64,000 nt of DNA from Halobacillus litoralis (GCF_020171725.1 NZ_JAIVAJ010000005.1:310001-374000); one strand, 5' to 3'. Counted from the first letter of the stretch, positions 43,900 through 53,048 are shown. Made by a program: numbers and translations. Notes: a model not told the origin generated them from the letters alone.

Positions 43900-45207
43900 T
43901 TATGCATCAAACGATTGGAATATTGTTTTTTCGCTCATCGGATAAACTTCACGTCCGGCAAGGTGGTTGATGATCACTTTGTTTCGATGAACAGAAAGCC
44001 CGAGATTCGTCGATCCTACTCCGTGCGTATGCGAGATGCCGCTGTGCACGTAAATTTCTCCAGCTTTCTCTTCCTGTTTCTTCAGACGGTAATCTGCGGT
44101 GACTTTGTAACGACCATGCTCGTCCCACTCAAGAAAATCGGACAAGTCGTGGACAAAGTCCGGTACGTGCGGCTTATAGCCTGTTGCTGCAATGACCATA
44201 TCCGTCTCATGGACGAACGTCTCATGCTTCTGCCAGTGGTAGCACTCGACTTCATAACGTCCGTCTGCTTTTTTCCTGAGGTCACGGACTTCACTTAGAA
44301 CCTGAAGACCCACATTCAATTCTTCCCTGGCAACCGAATACTCATAGAGAAGGTTGTAGATATCATTGACCGTATGGTTGCTGATGCCTTTGTAATACAG
44401 ACCCTGTGTCGCGAAAATCTCATCCTTCCTTGCTTGAGGGAGCTGATAGAAGTAATTCACATAGTCCGGTGAGAAGTGCTCAAGACTCAGCTTCGACTCC
44501 TCCATCGACTCAAAGCTTGCAGAGCGCGTAATCCAATCCAGTCGGAACTCCCCGTCGCGCTGTTCCTTCATTAACTCCCGGAAGGTTTCGGCAGCACTTT
44601 GACCGGAGCCGACGACTGTGACAGAACCGGCATTGCGGCACTTGTCCTGATTGGCTAAGAAGTCTGCGGTATGGAGCACTTCATCTTCAGGAAATCCTTG
44701 GAAGGACTTCGGCATGACCGGCTTGCTTCCTGTTCCCATCACCAAATTCTTGGCCCGGTACTCCTTCACTTCTTCTGTTTCCACATCCATAACCGTCACT
44801 TCATAATATTGTTCGTTATCTCGAACAGGACGAATGCCGGTTACACGCGTTCCGAACTGACAACTATCCAACTGTCTTGAGACCCACTGGCAGTAATCAT
44901 TGTACTCCCGGCGCGGAATATCCAGTCTTTGTAGGAAATAGAATTGATACATTCGGTCATTCTTACTAATATAATTCAAAAAACTATACTTATTAGTCGG
45001 ATCTGCCATAGTAACTAAATCCGCAATGAATGGAACCTGCATTTTCGTTCCTTCAATCAGCATGCCTGGGTGCCAGTCGAACTTCGTATTCTGTTCGAAG
45101 AATAAAGACTCGACATCTTCCACTTCATCCAATAATGCAGCAAGACCTAAATTGAAAGGTCCGATTCCTACACCAATTAAGTCGTACACGTTCTCGTGTT
45201 GTTCCAT
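43900..45207 (-). CDS. L-lysine N6-/L-ornithine N5-monooxygenase (siderophore-type)
   Basis: The 435-residue flavoprotein belongs to the IucD/PvdA/SidA family: FAD motif GVGIGPFNLGLAALL, the substrate segment FDWHPGMLIEGTKMQVPFI, NADPH motif VVGSGQSAAETFREL, and the C-terminal ATGYKPHVPDF. It hydroxylates a side-chain amine for hydroxamate siderophores. No other siderophore or Fur-box sequence is seen nearby. The adjacent arginine genes make ornithine, so an ornithine substrate is possible. The start is the ATG at 45207; the GTG at 45216 sits too close to AAGGAG. Confidence 0.82.
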   Translation of the reverse strand: MEQHENVYDLIGVGIGPFNLGLAALLDEVEDVESLFFEQNTKFDWHPGMLIEGTKMQVPFIADLVTMADPTNKYSFLNYISKNDRMYQFYFLQRLDIPRREYNDYCQWVSRQLDSCQFGTRVTGIRPVRDNEQYYEVTVMDVETEEVKEYRAKNLVMGTGSKPVMPKSFQGFPEDEVLHTADFLANQDKCRNAGSVTVVGSGQSAAETFRELMKEQRDGEFRLDWITRSASFESMEESKLSLEHFSPDYVNYFYQLPQARKDEIFATQGLYYKGISNHTVNDIYNLLYEYSVAREELNVGLQVLSEVRDLRKKADGRYEVECYHWQKHETFVHETDMVIAATGYKPHVPDFVHDLSDFLEWDEHGRYKVTADYRLKKQEEKAGEIYVHSGISHTHGVGSTNLGLSVHRNKVIINHLAGREVYPMSEKTIFQSFDA

Positions 45208-45325
45208 TTTGTTCACGTCTCCTTTTTTTCTGAAAAAACGACCATTTCAGAAATCATCACACTACGTCTATGGTACCATATTCACGTTGAATCTATAATA
45301 GCCTTCTAAATAGGAGTGACATTCA

Positions 45326-45784
45326 TTGGCACATTCAGTAACGATCCACCCCATCGACAACCGGGAAGATTACCTGGAGCTCTTTCTCATGGCGGATGAG
45401 AGTGAAGCAGTTGTACGTTCCTACCTTCATCAAGGAGACGCCTTCGCCTTTCATGATGAAGGAAACGTAGTAGGCGCTTGCTTAATCACGTACCCTCACC
45501 CTGATGAGGCCGAAATTAAAAACATTGCGCTGAAGGAGAACGCTCGCGGCAAGGGACTAGGAAAACAAGCGATTCATAAACTGACCGGCTGCCTCCAAAG
45601 TACTGAAGCATCTAAACTCATTGTTGGAACAGCGAATTGCAGCATAGAGAATATCATTTTTTATCAAAAGGCAGGCTTTCGGTTCTCATTCATTCGAAAA
45701 GGATTTTTCGACTCTTATCCTCACCCTTTTTATGAGAACGGGATTCAAGGAAGAGATCTCGTCTATTTTGAAAAACCGCTTTAG
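45326..45784 (+). CDS. GNAT family N-acetyltransferase
   Basis: The 152-residue protein shows the GNAT acetyl-CoA motif EIKNIALKENARGKGLGKQA and the C-terminal ENIIFYQKAGFRF. The start is TTG 45326, 8 bases after AGGAGTG, with no better ATG. It is monocistronic with a terminator overlapping its stop. The substrate is unknown. Confidence 0.78.
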   Translation: MAHSVTIHPIDNREDYLELFLMADESEAVVRSYLHQGDAFAFHDEGNVVGACLITYPHPDEAEIKNIALKENARGKGLGKQAIHKLTGCLQSTEASKLIVGTANCSIENIIFYQKAGFRFSFIRKGFFDSYPHPFYENGIQGRDLVYFEKPL

Positions 45785-45800
45785 AAAGAGCGGTTTTTTT
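45774..45800 (+). terminator. Rho-independent terminator
   Basis: AACCGCT (45774-45780) pairs with AGCGGTT (45789-45795), followed by a T-run; the hairpin contains the GNAT stop codon. Confidence 0.8.
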
Positions 45801-45959
45801 GCTTAAAGATTCACGACTTTTTACTTACCAACTTATACCGACAATATATACACTCGAAATTCATCATCAAATCCAAAAGATCATGTAGGTATATAGGTTC
45901 ATTTTTTTGCGTTGTAACGTGTATATACAAAAAGTTTTCAGAATTTTATCAAATCCCCA

Positions 45960-45988
45960 TTGATATTTGACTCTTCATACCCTATACT
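45960..45988 (+). promoter_or_regulatory. Sigma-A promoter of the lacI-type regulator
   Basis: TTGATA (45960-45965), a 17-base spacer and TATACT (45983-45988). The first operator begins 14 bases after the -10, over the likely transcription start. Confidence 0.65.
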
Positions 45989-46001
45989 TTTACTTAAGTT
46001 A

Positions 46002-46017
46002 TTGAAAACGTTTTCAT
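46002..46017 (+). promoter_or_regulatory. LacI-family operator / cre-like site O1
   Basis: TTGAAAACGTTTTCAT contains a perfect 14-base palindrome and matches WTGNAANCGNWWNCAW. It lies over or just after the transcription start of the regulator gene. Confidence 0.75.
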
Positions 46018-46068
46018 CAAACGTCATTACGTCTCTTCACGATTCAGCACTTTTTTATTTCATCATTT

Positions 46069-46084
46069 TTGAAAACGATTTCAA
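46069..46084 (+). promoter_or_regulatory. LacI-family operator / cre-like site O2
   Basis: TTGAAAACGATTTCAA has the same core as O1, centred 67 bp downstream, shortly before the ribosome site. The pair could support looping or a roadblock by the encoded LacI protein, or by CcpA. Confidence 0.7.
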
Positions 46085-46114
46085 TAGTGGAATGAAGAGA
46101 GAGGAGGTTTGATA

Positions 46115-47131
46115 GTGGTAACCATTGATGATGTAGCCGAATTGGCCGGGTTATCGAAGTCGACCGTGTCACGTGTAATCAATCATTACCCCCATGTTTC
46201 GAAAGAAAAGAAGCAGCGCGTTTACGAAGCCATGGAAACGCTTGGGTATGTTCCGAACTCCTCAGCGAGAAGCCTTCGGAACAAAAAAACAAAGATGATT
46301 GCCGTCATTGTCCCGAGATTGATGAACCCATTCTTCGGCCAACTGGTGGAATCCATGGAAGTAGCGGCCAATCAACAGGGATACCAGCTGTTGATCTGCC
46401 AGACGATGTACTCCAAAGAAACAGAACTTGGGCACTTGGAATTATTGAAGACGAAGCAGGTGGATGGCATCATTCTCGCTTCGCTCGAAAACGAATGGGA
46501 AGACATTGCAGAATACTTAGCTTACGGTCCATTGATCATGTGTAACGAATTTGATGAATCGGCGGAAATTCCGATCATCAAGCTCGACCAAATTCATGGT
46601 GGATACATCGCAACGAAACATTTATTGCGCCTGGGTCATACCAAACTTGCCTACTGTTCAGGTGGTTATAAGAGTATGGTGGCGAACCATAGGAAAGTTG
46701 GCTTCGAAAAAGCTTTAGCTGAACGGGGCTTAACTTTCCAGGAATCTTGCGGATTTTACCAAGCCTATACGATTGAGAACGGCATGGAAGTGTTCAAAGA
46801 GATTCATAAAATGAAAGACCCACCGACCGCTGTGTTCACAGGAAGTGACGAAGTGGCAGCCGGCATCATCACCGGGGCCCGTGAATACGGCGTAAAGGTA
46901 CCTGAAGAGTTGTCTGTCATCGGCTTTGATAACCAAGTGATCTCAAGGATTATGGATCCTACGATCTCTACAGTCGAACAGCCCATTGAACAAATGGCTC
47001 AGAAAGCTGTTCATGTCCTATTGGAAAAGATCCATTCTCAAAAAGCTCTGTCCAAAGAACGTTATGAACTTCCACTTGAGCTCATCATCCGTGAGTCCAC
47101 TGTCGGGGGTCCGTTACGCGCTGTTGAATGA
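46115..47131 (+). CDS. LacI-family transcriptional regulator of a sugar ABC operon
   Basis: The 338-residue protein has the LacI HTH (TIDDVAELAGLSKSTVSRVIN), a hinge, and a periplasmic-binding-protein-like sugar domain ending in PELSVIGFDN-type residues and ISTVEQPIEQM. The start is GTG 46115, 7 bases after GAGGAGG; the TTG at 46109 is one base from it. It precedes a sugar ABC importer by 25 bases in the same direction, so it probably represses its own operon. Confidence 0.88.
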   Translation: MVTIDDVAELAGLSKSTVSRVINHYPHVSKEKKQRVYEAMETLGYVPNSSARSLRNKKTKMIAVIVPRLMNPFFGQLVESMEVAANQQGYQLLICQTMYSKETELGHLELLKTKQVDGIILASLENEWEDIAEYLAYGPLIMCNEFDESAEIPIIKLDQIHGGYIATKHLLRLGHTKLAYCSGGYKSMVANHRKVGFEKALAERGLTFQESCGFYQAYTIENGMEVFKEIHKMKDPPTAVFTGSDEVAAGIITGAREYGVKVPEELSVIGFDNQVISRIMDPTISTVEQPIEQMAQKAVHVLLEKIHSQKALSKERYELPLELIIRESTVGGPLRAVE

Positions 47132-47156
47132 TTTATAAAATATGGGAGGTTTTTTA

Positions 47157-48512
47157 ATGAAAACGAAGTATTGGTTACTGTCCTTGATGTTGTTGGTTGT
47201 TGTAGCCCTCGCTGCATGCAGCGGTGGAGGCGAAGGTGATGGAGAAGCAACAGATAGCACAGATTCCGGCGAAGATACTGAAGATACTTCCGGTGATTCT
47301 GGTGAATCAGCCAGCGAAGGCGATTCATCTGGTGAAGTCGTTGAAATCGTTTATGCACGTGGACAAGACTCTACAAGCGCAACAGACGAATTGATCAAAG
47401 CCTTTAACGAGTCTCACCCGAACATTAATGTAACATTCCGCGAAATGCCTTCTGACACAGGTCAGCAGCATGACCAGTACGTCACGATGCTGAACGCTGA
47501 GTCTGCTGAAATCGACGTCATGGACTTGGACGTTGTATGGCCGGCTGAATTCGCGCAGGCAGGTTACGTTCTTGAACTGGACCGTTTCCTACAACGTGAT
47601 GGCATTGAAACAGGCGACTATAACGAAGGCGCACTATCTGCTGCACAGTTCAACGGTAAACAGTGGGCGATGCCTAAATTCATCGATGCGGGTATGCTTT
47701 TCTACCGTACAGATCTAGTTGGTGAAGATGAAGTTCCTCAAACGTGGGACGACCTTATGACATCGGCTTCTGCGATCCAAGGTGAAGGATCTACAGAATT
47801 CGGTTACTTGATGCAAGCGAAGCAATATGAAGGTCTAGTATGTAACGCAGTTGAGTTCATCGCTTCTTACGGTGGACAAATCCTTGATGAAAACGGGGAA
47901 GTTGCTGTAAACAGCCCTGAAACCGTTGCAGGTATCTCTAAACTTGTTGAAATCGCGAACTCTGATTTCGTACCTGGAAACATCAACACGTTCACTGAAG
48001 TTGAGTCTCACACAGCATTCATTGAAGGTCAATCTCCATACATCCGTAACTGGCCTTACCAATGGAACCTTGCTAACGATGAAGAGCAATCTGAAATCGT
48101 AGGCAACGTAGGTGTCGCTCCACTTCCTTCCGGTGACGCTGGAAGCGCTGCTACACTTGGTGGTTGGATGACAGCCATCAACCGTTACTCTGAAAACAAA
48201 GAAGAAGCTTGGGAATTCCTGAAGTTCATGACAGGTCCTGAAGGTCAGAAGATCTCTGCGATTCACGGTGGTCTTGCTCCGACTCTTCCAGCTCTATTTG
48301 AAGATGAAGAAATCCTTGAAGCGAACCCGTTCTTCCAACAGGAAGGTTTCCAGAACGCCCTTTCTAACGCTGTATCCCGTCCAGTTGCACCGAACTACCC
48401 AGAAGTTTCTGAAGTCATCCAAATCAACGTATCCAAAGCGATCGCTGGTGAATTGACTCCAGAAGAGGCAGTCGCTGCGATGGAAGAAGAACTGAATGCA
48501 GTTATGCAATAA
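47157..48512 (+). CDS. Sugar ABC transporter substrate-binding lipoprotein
   Basis: The 451-residue family-1 solute-binding protein has a lipoprotein signal peptide with lipobox LAACSGG at about residue 22, then a Gly/Asp/Ser/Glu-rich linker (about 25-60) before the binding domain. It resembles maltose/oligosaccharide-binding proteins (for example DAGMLFYRTDLV and GYLMQAKQYEGL). The start is ATG 47157, after GGGAGG. It is anchored outside the membrane and delivers sugar to the two permeases downstream. The codons are strongly biased, suggesting high expression. Confidence 0.87.
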   Translation: MKTKYWLLSLMLLVVVALAACSGGGEGDGEATDSTDSGEDTEDTSGDSGESASEGDSSGEVVEIVYARGQDSTSATDELIKAFNESHPNINVTFREMPSDTGQQHDQYVTMLNAESAEIDVMDLDVVWPAEFAQAGYVLELDRFLQRDGIETGDYNEGALSAAQFNGKQWAMPKFIDAGMLFYRTDLVGEDEVPQTWDDLMTSASAIQGEGSTEFGYLMQAKQYEGLVCNAVEFIASYGGQILDENGEVAVNSPETVAGISKLVEIANSDFVPGNINTFTEVESHTAFIEGQSPYIRNWPYQWNLANDEEQSEIVGNVGVAPLPSGDAGSAATLGGWMTAINRYSENKEEAWEFLKFMTGPEGQKISAIHGGLAPTLPALFEDEEILEANPFFQQEGFQNALSNAVSRPVAPNYPEVSEVIQINVSKAIAGELTPEEAVAAMEEELNAVMQ

Positions 48513-48524
48513 CCTGTACTCCCT

Positions 48525-48566
48525 GATAAACCCCTCAGGACTTGTACCTGAGGGGTTTATCCCCTT
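48525..48566 (+). terminator. Intercistronic attenuator/stabilising hairpin
   Basis: A perfect 15-bp stem GATAAACCCCTCAGG (48525-48539) with CCTGAGGGGTTTATC (48547-48561) has a 7-base loop and CCCTTTT after it. It lies between the binding-protein gene and the first permease gene. Confidence 0.75.
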
Positions 48567-48589
48567 TTGGCATAAAGGAGGAACTATTC

Positions 48590-49909
48590 TTGGCTAAGAA
48601 GAAAACCTTAAGCGATTCATTGAAAAAAGAGAGACGGCTTGGATACCTACTCGTTGCCCCTTCTTTGATCTTAATCCTTGCCATCGCCATATGGCCGGTC
48701 ATCCAATCTTTTTACTTCAGTCTGTTCGATTACCAATTGAATGAGCCACAAAAATCAAGCATTCATCTCGATTATAATTTAGATTTGGAAAAATACTTAA
48801 ACAACCAGCCATTCCTTGTGACAGCACTCGAAAATGAAATCGATGAAGCACCGAGTGAAGTGGATGAAGAACTGAATGAAATCCTCACAACAGTTCAGGA
48901 TTTTGACGAAGAGCTCGTGGCAGAACAGGGAATTGAAGAGCAATACAATGAAGTCAATGACATTCTGTTTAACTTCGAGGTACCTAGTGATGAGCTGAAA
49001 TTCGTGAGTATCGATCGATCCTTTGGTCAGGAGTTTGATGAGACTTTCGGAGCGGTGGAAGAACGACTCGTTGAATTAGAATCACAAGATGCATTACAAG
49101 ATGCTCGTCGCCTAACCGGACTTGCCAGCGGACTGAATGAAAGTATCATCAGACCGAACTTCATCGGCTTAGAGCATTATACGAACAACTTGACCGACGT
49201 GCGACTGTGGCGATCCCTCGGGAATACCTTTGTATTCACCTTCGTCTCTGTCGGATTTGAGCTCGTATTAGGTATGTCAATTGCTTTGCTGATCAACAAG
49301 GCATTCTTCGGACGCGGACTAGTCCGTGCAGCCATCCTGATTCCGTGGGCGATTCCAACTGCGGTATCTGCGATGATGTGGAAATACTTATACGATGGTC
49401 AAAATGGTATTATAGCCAAATTCTTTGCAGACATCGGGCTGATCGAGAATATGAGCTACTTATTGACCACTCCTGTCGGCGCGATGGCATCGACGATCTT
49501 GACAGACGTATGGAAAACGACGCCGTACATGGCCCTTCTCTTACTTGCGGGTCTGCAAACGATCCCAAGTTCGTTGTATGAAGCGGCATCCATGGACGGA
49601 GCGAACAAATGGAAGCAGTTCTTTAAGATCACCCTTCCACTTATAAAATCGAGTATCTTAGTTGCACTATTATTCCGTACACTTGATGCGTTCCGCGTAT
49701 TTGACTTGATTTACGTTCTTACAGGTGGAGGACCAGCCAACTCGACGGAAGTGATATCGTTGCTGGCCTACAAAGTGATGTTCCAACAGACGAACTTCGG
49801 GGAAGGTTCCGCCCTTGCCGTCATCGTGTTCATCTGTGTAGCCATCATCTCTGCCATTTTCATTAAATTCCTCGGATCCGATCTACTCGGTGATGAAGCA
49901 AAAGATTAA
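48590..49909 (+). CDS. Sugar ABC permease, MalF type, with large acidic insert
   Basis: The 439-residue permease has TM1 at about residues 18-45 and the binding-protein-dependent permease domain (five helices) from about residue 180, with the EAA loop EAASMDGANKWKQFFKITLP. Between them, about residues 50-165 form a hydrophilic, very Asp/Glu-rich segment that is not in ordinary MalF-type permeases of about 300 residues. It would lie outside the membrane. The start is TTG 48590, 7 bases after AAAGGAGGA. Confidence 0.87.
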   Translation: MAKKKTLSDSLKKERRLGYLLVAPSLILILAIAIWPVIQSFYFSLFDYQLNEPQKSSIHLDYNLDLEKYLNNQPFLVTALENEIDEAPSEVDEELNEILTTVQDFDEELVAEQGIEEQYNEVNDILFNFEVPSDELKFVSIDRSFGQEFDETFGAVEERLVELESQDALQDARRLTGLASGLNESIIRPNFIGLEHYTNNLTDVRLWRSLGNTFVFTFVSVGFELVLGMSIALLINKAFFGRGLVRAAILIPWAIPTAVSAMMWKYLYDGQNGIIAKFFADIGLIENMSYLLTTPVGAMASTILTDVWKTTPYMALLLLAGLQTIPSSLYEAASMDGANKWKQFFKITLPLIKSSILVALLFRTLDAFRVFDLIYVLTGGGPANSTEVISLLAYKVMFQQTNFGEGSALAVIVFICVAIISAIFIKFLGSDLLGDEAKD

Positions 49910-49925
49910 AGGAGTGAGAGAATAG

Positions 49926-50753
49926 ATGCAGAAAAAAGCAGGCGTAGGATTTTATATATTCTTGGTCATCTTTGTATTCGTCATCATGTTTCCGTTTCTT
50001 TGGATTCTCTTGAGCTCCATTAAGCCTCTATCCGAGTTATTTGGTTCTGAAGCGTTCACATGGTTCACAAGCAATCCGACGATTCAAAGTTATATTTCCG
50101 TCTTCACGATTCGACCGTTCCACTTGTATCTATGGAACAGTTTAGTCGTCGCGACCATCACAACCGTTTACACTGTTTTTGTCGCAGCCTTTGCCGCCTA
50201 TGCCATTGCGCGTTTGCGTTTCAGAGGAAAACCGATCATTCTGGGTGTCGTACTTTCTGTATCAATGTTCCCACAGATTGCAACGATTTCCCCGATCTAT
50301 ATTTTCTTAAGAAACATCGGGCTGACAAACAGTCACTTAGGTTTGATCATCCCTTATACAACATTTGCACTGCCGCTGTCCATTTGGTTACTCGTTACGT
50401 TCTTCCGCAAAATCCCATTCGACCTGGAAGAATCCGCGAAAATGGACGGGGCTTCGATGATGCAGACGTACTTCCGCATCATCCTTCCACTGGCTGTACC
50501 GGGAATCTTTACGACAGCGATTCTCGTGTTCATCGCAGCGTGGAACGAATTCCTATTCGCCCTTGTTATCAACACGTCCGAATCTCATAAAACCGTTCCG
50601 GTCGGGATCGGAATGTTCCAGGGTCAATATACGATCCCTTGGGGTGAGATTTCAGCGGCAACTGTTATTGTAACGGTTCCGCTCGTCATCATGGTTCTCC
50701 TCTTCCAGCGCCGAATCGTATCTGGTTTGACGTCCGGAGCTGTTAAAGAGTAG
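49926..50753 (+). CDS. Sugar ABC permease, MalG type
   Basis: The 275-residue protein has six membrane helices and the EAA motif EESAKMDGASMMQTYFRIILP typical of MalG-family permeases. It pairs with the MalF-type protein to form the channel. No ATPase gene is present; such importers usually share an MsmX-type ATPase encoded elsewhere. It is the last gene of the operon, 16 bases after the preceding permease. Confidence 0.88.
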   Translation: MQKKAGVGFYIFLVIFVFVIMFPFLWILLSSIKPLSELFGSEAFTWFTSNPTIQSYISVFTIRPFHLYLWNSLVVATITTVYTVFVAAFAAYAIARLRFRGKPIILGVVLSVSMFPQIATISPIYIFLRNIGLTNSHLGLIIPYTTFALPLSIWLLVTFFRKIPFDLEESAKMDGASMMQTYFRIILPLAVPGIFTTAILVFIAAWNEFLFALVINTSESHKTVPVGIGMFQGQYTIPWGEISAATVIVTVPLVIMVLLFQRRIVSGLTSGAVKE

Positions 50754-50780
50754 CGTTTGAACAAAGTGAATACGATATCT

Positions 50781-50818
50781 ACAAGAAAAGGAACCCGATT
50801 ATGGGTTCCTTTTCTTGT
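50781..50818. terminator. Bidirectional terminator
   Basis: A perfect 16-bp stem (50781-50796 with 50803-50818) lies between the convergent ABC operon and the gntR gene. Confidence 0.85.
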
Positions 50819-50844
50819 GCAGTTAAATGACAAACTGGAGCGCT

Positions 50845-51555
50845 TCACGGTCGGGAAGCCCGGAGCGTAAATTTATATTCGTCACTCTTGAAGTGATTTT
50901 CACTGTATTCAAATACAGTCCCATCCTCTAGTACACTGTACGACCGGATCTTCAAGACCGGTGTTCCTCCATCGACGGTTAAGGCTTCTGCTATATCCTC
51001 ATCCGGCAGTACCGGAATCACTTCTTGAAAGCTGTCTTTTATCTTTTTCCCAAGTTCGTGTTCGATATAATCATATTTTGACCCGGTCATGATTCCATAT
51101 GAAAGATTCGGGAAGAGATCGACCGGCAGATACGTATCTTCGACCACATACGGAATGTCATCTACAAGTCTTTGACGGCGCACATAGAAAACCTTCTTTT
51201 CCACCTGAAGGTTAAGCATCCGCTTCACGTGATCATTCGGCTCGAGAAGCTGGAAGTCCAACACTTTGTTCACAGGCTCTTTGTTCAAACTCCGCATTTC
51301 CTCCGTGAAGCTGATCAGCTCGAAGATATTGTGCTCGATCTTCTGCTCCTTCACGTATGTACCGCTCCCTTGCACCTTTTCAAGCAGTCCTTCCTCAACC
51401 AATAACTTAATCGCCTGCCTCACGGTCACTCGAGAGGCACCGAACTGTTCAGACAAGTGCAGCTCTGTCGGGATCGATTCCCCTTCCCTCCACTGGCCTG
51501 ATTCGATTTCCTCTCTGATTTGTTGTGCAATCCTTCTATATAACGGAGATCCCAT
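50845..51555 (-). CDS. GntR/HutC-family regulator with UTRA domain
   Basis: The 236-residue protein has an N-terminal winged-helix (PLYRRIAQQIREEI, then SIPTELHLSEQFGASRVTVRQAI) and a C-terminal UTRA ligand domain, as in TreR and other sugar-phosphate-responsive repressors. It is divergent from malA with a shared 140-base control region. Its likely ligand is a phosphorylated disaccharide, by analogy with TreR. Confidence 0.85.
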   Translation of the reverse strand: MGSPLYRRIAQQIREEIESGQWREGESIPTELHLSEQFGASRVTVRQAIKLLVEEGLLEKVQGSGTYVKEQKIEHNIFELISFTEEMRSLNKEPVNKVLDFQLLEPNDHVKRMLNLQVEKKVFYVRRQRLVDDIPYVVEDTYLPVDLFPNLSYGIMTGSKYDYIEHELGKKIKDSFQEVIPVLPDEDIAEALTVDGGTPVLKIRSYSVLEDGTVFEYSENHFKSDEYKFTLRASRP

Positions 51556-51613
51556 CTCGCATCCTCCTAGGTGTGTCGGTAGTCTTAGTATAACAAAAAT
51601 ATCAAACTATATG

Positions 51614-51642
51614 TTGACGCTTTCATTTAAATGTATTATATT
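51614..51642 (+). promoter_or_regulatory. Sigma-A promoter of malA-malP
   Basis: TTGACG (51614-51619), a 17-base spacer and TATATT (51637-51642). A cre-like TGTTGACGCTTTCA (51612-51625; 12 of 14 positions of TGWAANCGNTNWCA) overlaps the -35. Confidence 0.65.
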
Positions 51643-51674
51643 TGTATCAACAAATAATTAATACAAATACAATA
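51641..51674 (+). promoter_or_regulatory. Candidate GntR operator region
   Basis: TTTGTAT (51641-51647) and ATACAAA (51661-51667) form inverted half-sites directly downstream of the -10, with a further TACAA at 51669. They are suitable for repression by the divergent GntR protein. Confidence 0.5.
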
Positions 51675-51695
51675 CCTTTAATGGAGGTTTTTTAA

Positions 51696-53048
51696 ATGAA
51701 GAAGCAGAATCTTGTTGTTGTTGGTGGCGGAAGCACTTATACCATCGGAATGATCATGAGCTTAGTCGCTGAAAAAGAACAATTTCCTTTGAAATCGATT
51801 ACCTTCTATGACACCGATCACGAACGTCAGGAGAAAATCGCGAAAGCATCTGAAATCATCCTTAGAGAAAAATATCCTGAACTGGAGCGTTTCTCTTATA
51901 CAACGGATAAAGCAGAAGCGTTATCTGATGCGGATTTTGTTTTTGTTCAGATTCGTACGGGTGGACTGGCCATGCGCGAGAAGGATGAGCAGATTCCATT
52001 ACAGCACGGAGCTGTCGGTCAGGAAACCTGCGGCCCAGGTGGAATGGCTTACGGACTTCGCTCCATCGGTGATATGATCGAGCTTGTGAATGATATCCGC
52101 CATTATGCTCCAGATGCCTGGATTCTAAACTATACAAACCCAGCTGCCATTGTTGCAGAAGCCCTTCGCCGGGAATTCCCTGAGGACAAAAAACTCCTGA
52201 ATATTTGTGACATGCCAGCGGCGATCATGGTATCCTACGCTGGAATCTTAGGGAAGGACGTATTTGACCTCGTACCAGAATATTTCGGATTAAATCACTT
52301 CGGCTGGTTTACGAAGATCCTTGATAAAGACGGCAATGACCACACATCTACGATTAAGAGAGCGATTACGGAAGATGGCTTTATTCCAGAAGATGCCGAG
52401 ATCGCAAACGACCCATCTTGGATCAAGACATTCAAACAGGTCGAGCAGATGGTCACCGACTTCCCAGAGTACTTGCCGAACACGTACCTGCAGTATTACC
52501 TGTACCCTTCCCAAATGGTTGAAAAAGAGGACCCGCAAAACACACGTGCCCGTCAAGTCATCAATGGCCGCGAAGCTCGTGTTCACAATCTTGCTGATCA
52601 AATCATTTCAGACGATACAACAGCGAATGTGGAATTGGAAGTCGACATCCACGGTCGCTACATGATTCGTGTGGCCGCTTCTATGGCTTATAACAACGGA
52701 GACATCTTCATCGTCATGGTTGAAAACAATGGGACGATCGCTAACCTGCCGGACGATGCTATGGTTGAAGTACCTGCCATGATGACGAACCGTGGTCCGA
52801 AACCGTTCTCTGTAGGAAACATTTCAACATTCTACAAAGGATTAATCGAAGGCCAGCTCGCCTATGAAAAACTCGTTGTCGATGCATACTTCGAAAACAG
52901 TTATGAAAAAGCATTGCAGGCTCTCACACTCAACCGAACGGTAGTCGATGCACCTCGCGCCAGAAAAATCCTTGACGATATGATTGATGCCAACAAAGAA
53001 TTCTGGCCGGCCCTTTACGAAAATAAAAAAGCAACGGTTAAAGCTTAA
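51696..53048 (+). CDS. malA: 6-phospho-alpha-glucosidase, GH4 family
   Basis: The 450-residue NAD- and metal-dependent GH4 hydrolase has the Rossmann motif VVVGGGSTYTIGMI, EKDEQIPLQHG, NYTNPAAI, and the metal-binding NICDMP and GLNHFGW (Cys and His ligands). It matches Bacillus MalA/GlvA, which hydrolyses maltose-6-phosphate in the cytoplasm. GGAGG precedes the ATG. It is co-directional with malP 81 bases downstream. Confidence 0.9.
   Translation: MKKQNLVVVGGGSTYTIGMIMSLVAEKEQFPLKSITFYDTDHERQEKIAKASEIILREKYPELERFSYTTDKAEALSDADFVFVQIRTGGLAMREKDEQIPLQHGAVGQETCGPGGMAYGLRSIGDMIELVNDIRHYAPDAWILNYTNPAAIVAEALRREFPEDKKLLNICDMPAAIMVSYAGILGKDVFDLVPEYFGLNHFGWFTKILDKDGNDHTSTIKRAITEDGFIPEDAEIANDPSWIKTFKQVEQMVTDFPEYLPNTYLQYYLYPSQMVEKEDPQNTRARQVINGREARVHNLADQIISDDTTANVELEVDIHGRYMIRVAASMAYNNGDIFIVMVENNGTIANLPDDAMVEVPAMMTNRGPKPFSVGNISTFYKGLIEGQLAYEKLVVDAYFENSYEKALQALTLNRTVVDAPRARKILDDMIDANKEFWPALYENKKATVKA

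Noticed and set aside
45208..45325. Fur box upstream of the siderophore-type hydroxylase
   Set aside because: No sequence close to the GATAATGATAATCATTATC-type palindrome was found in this gap.
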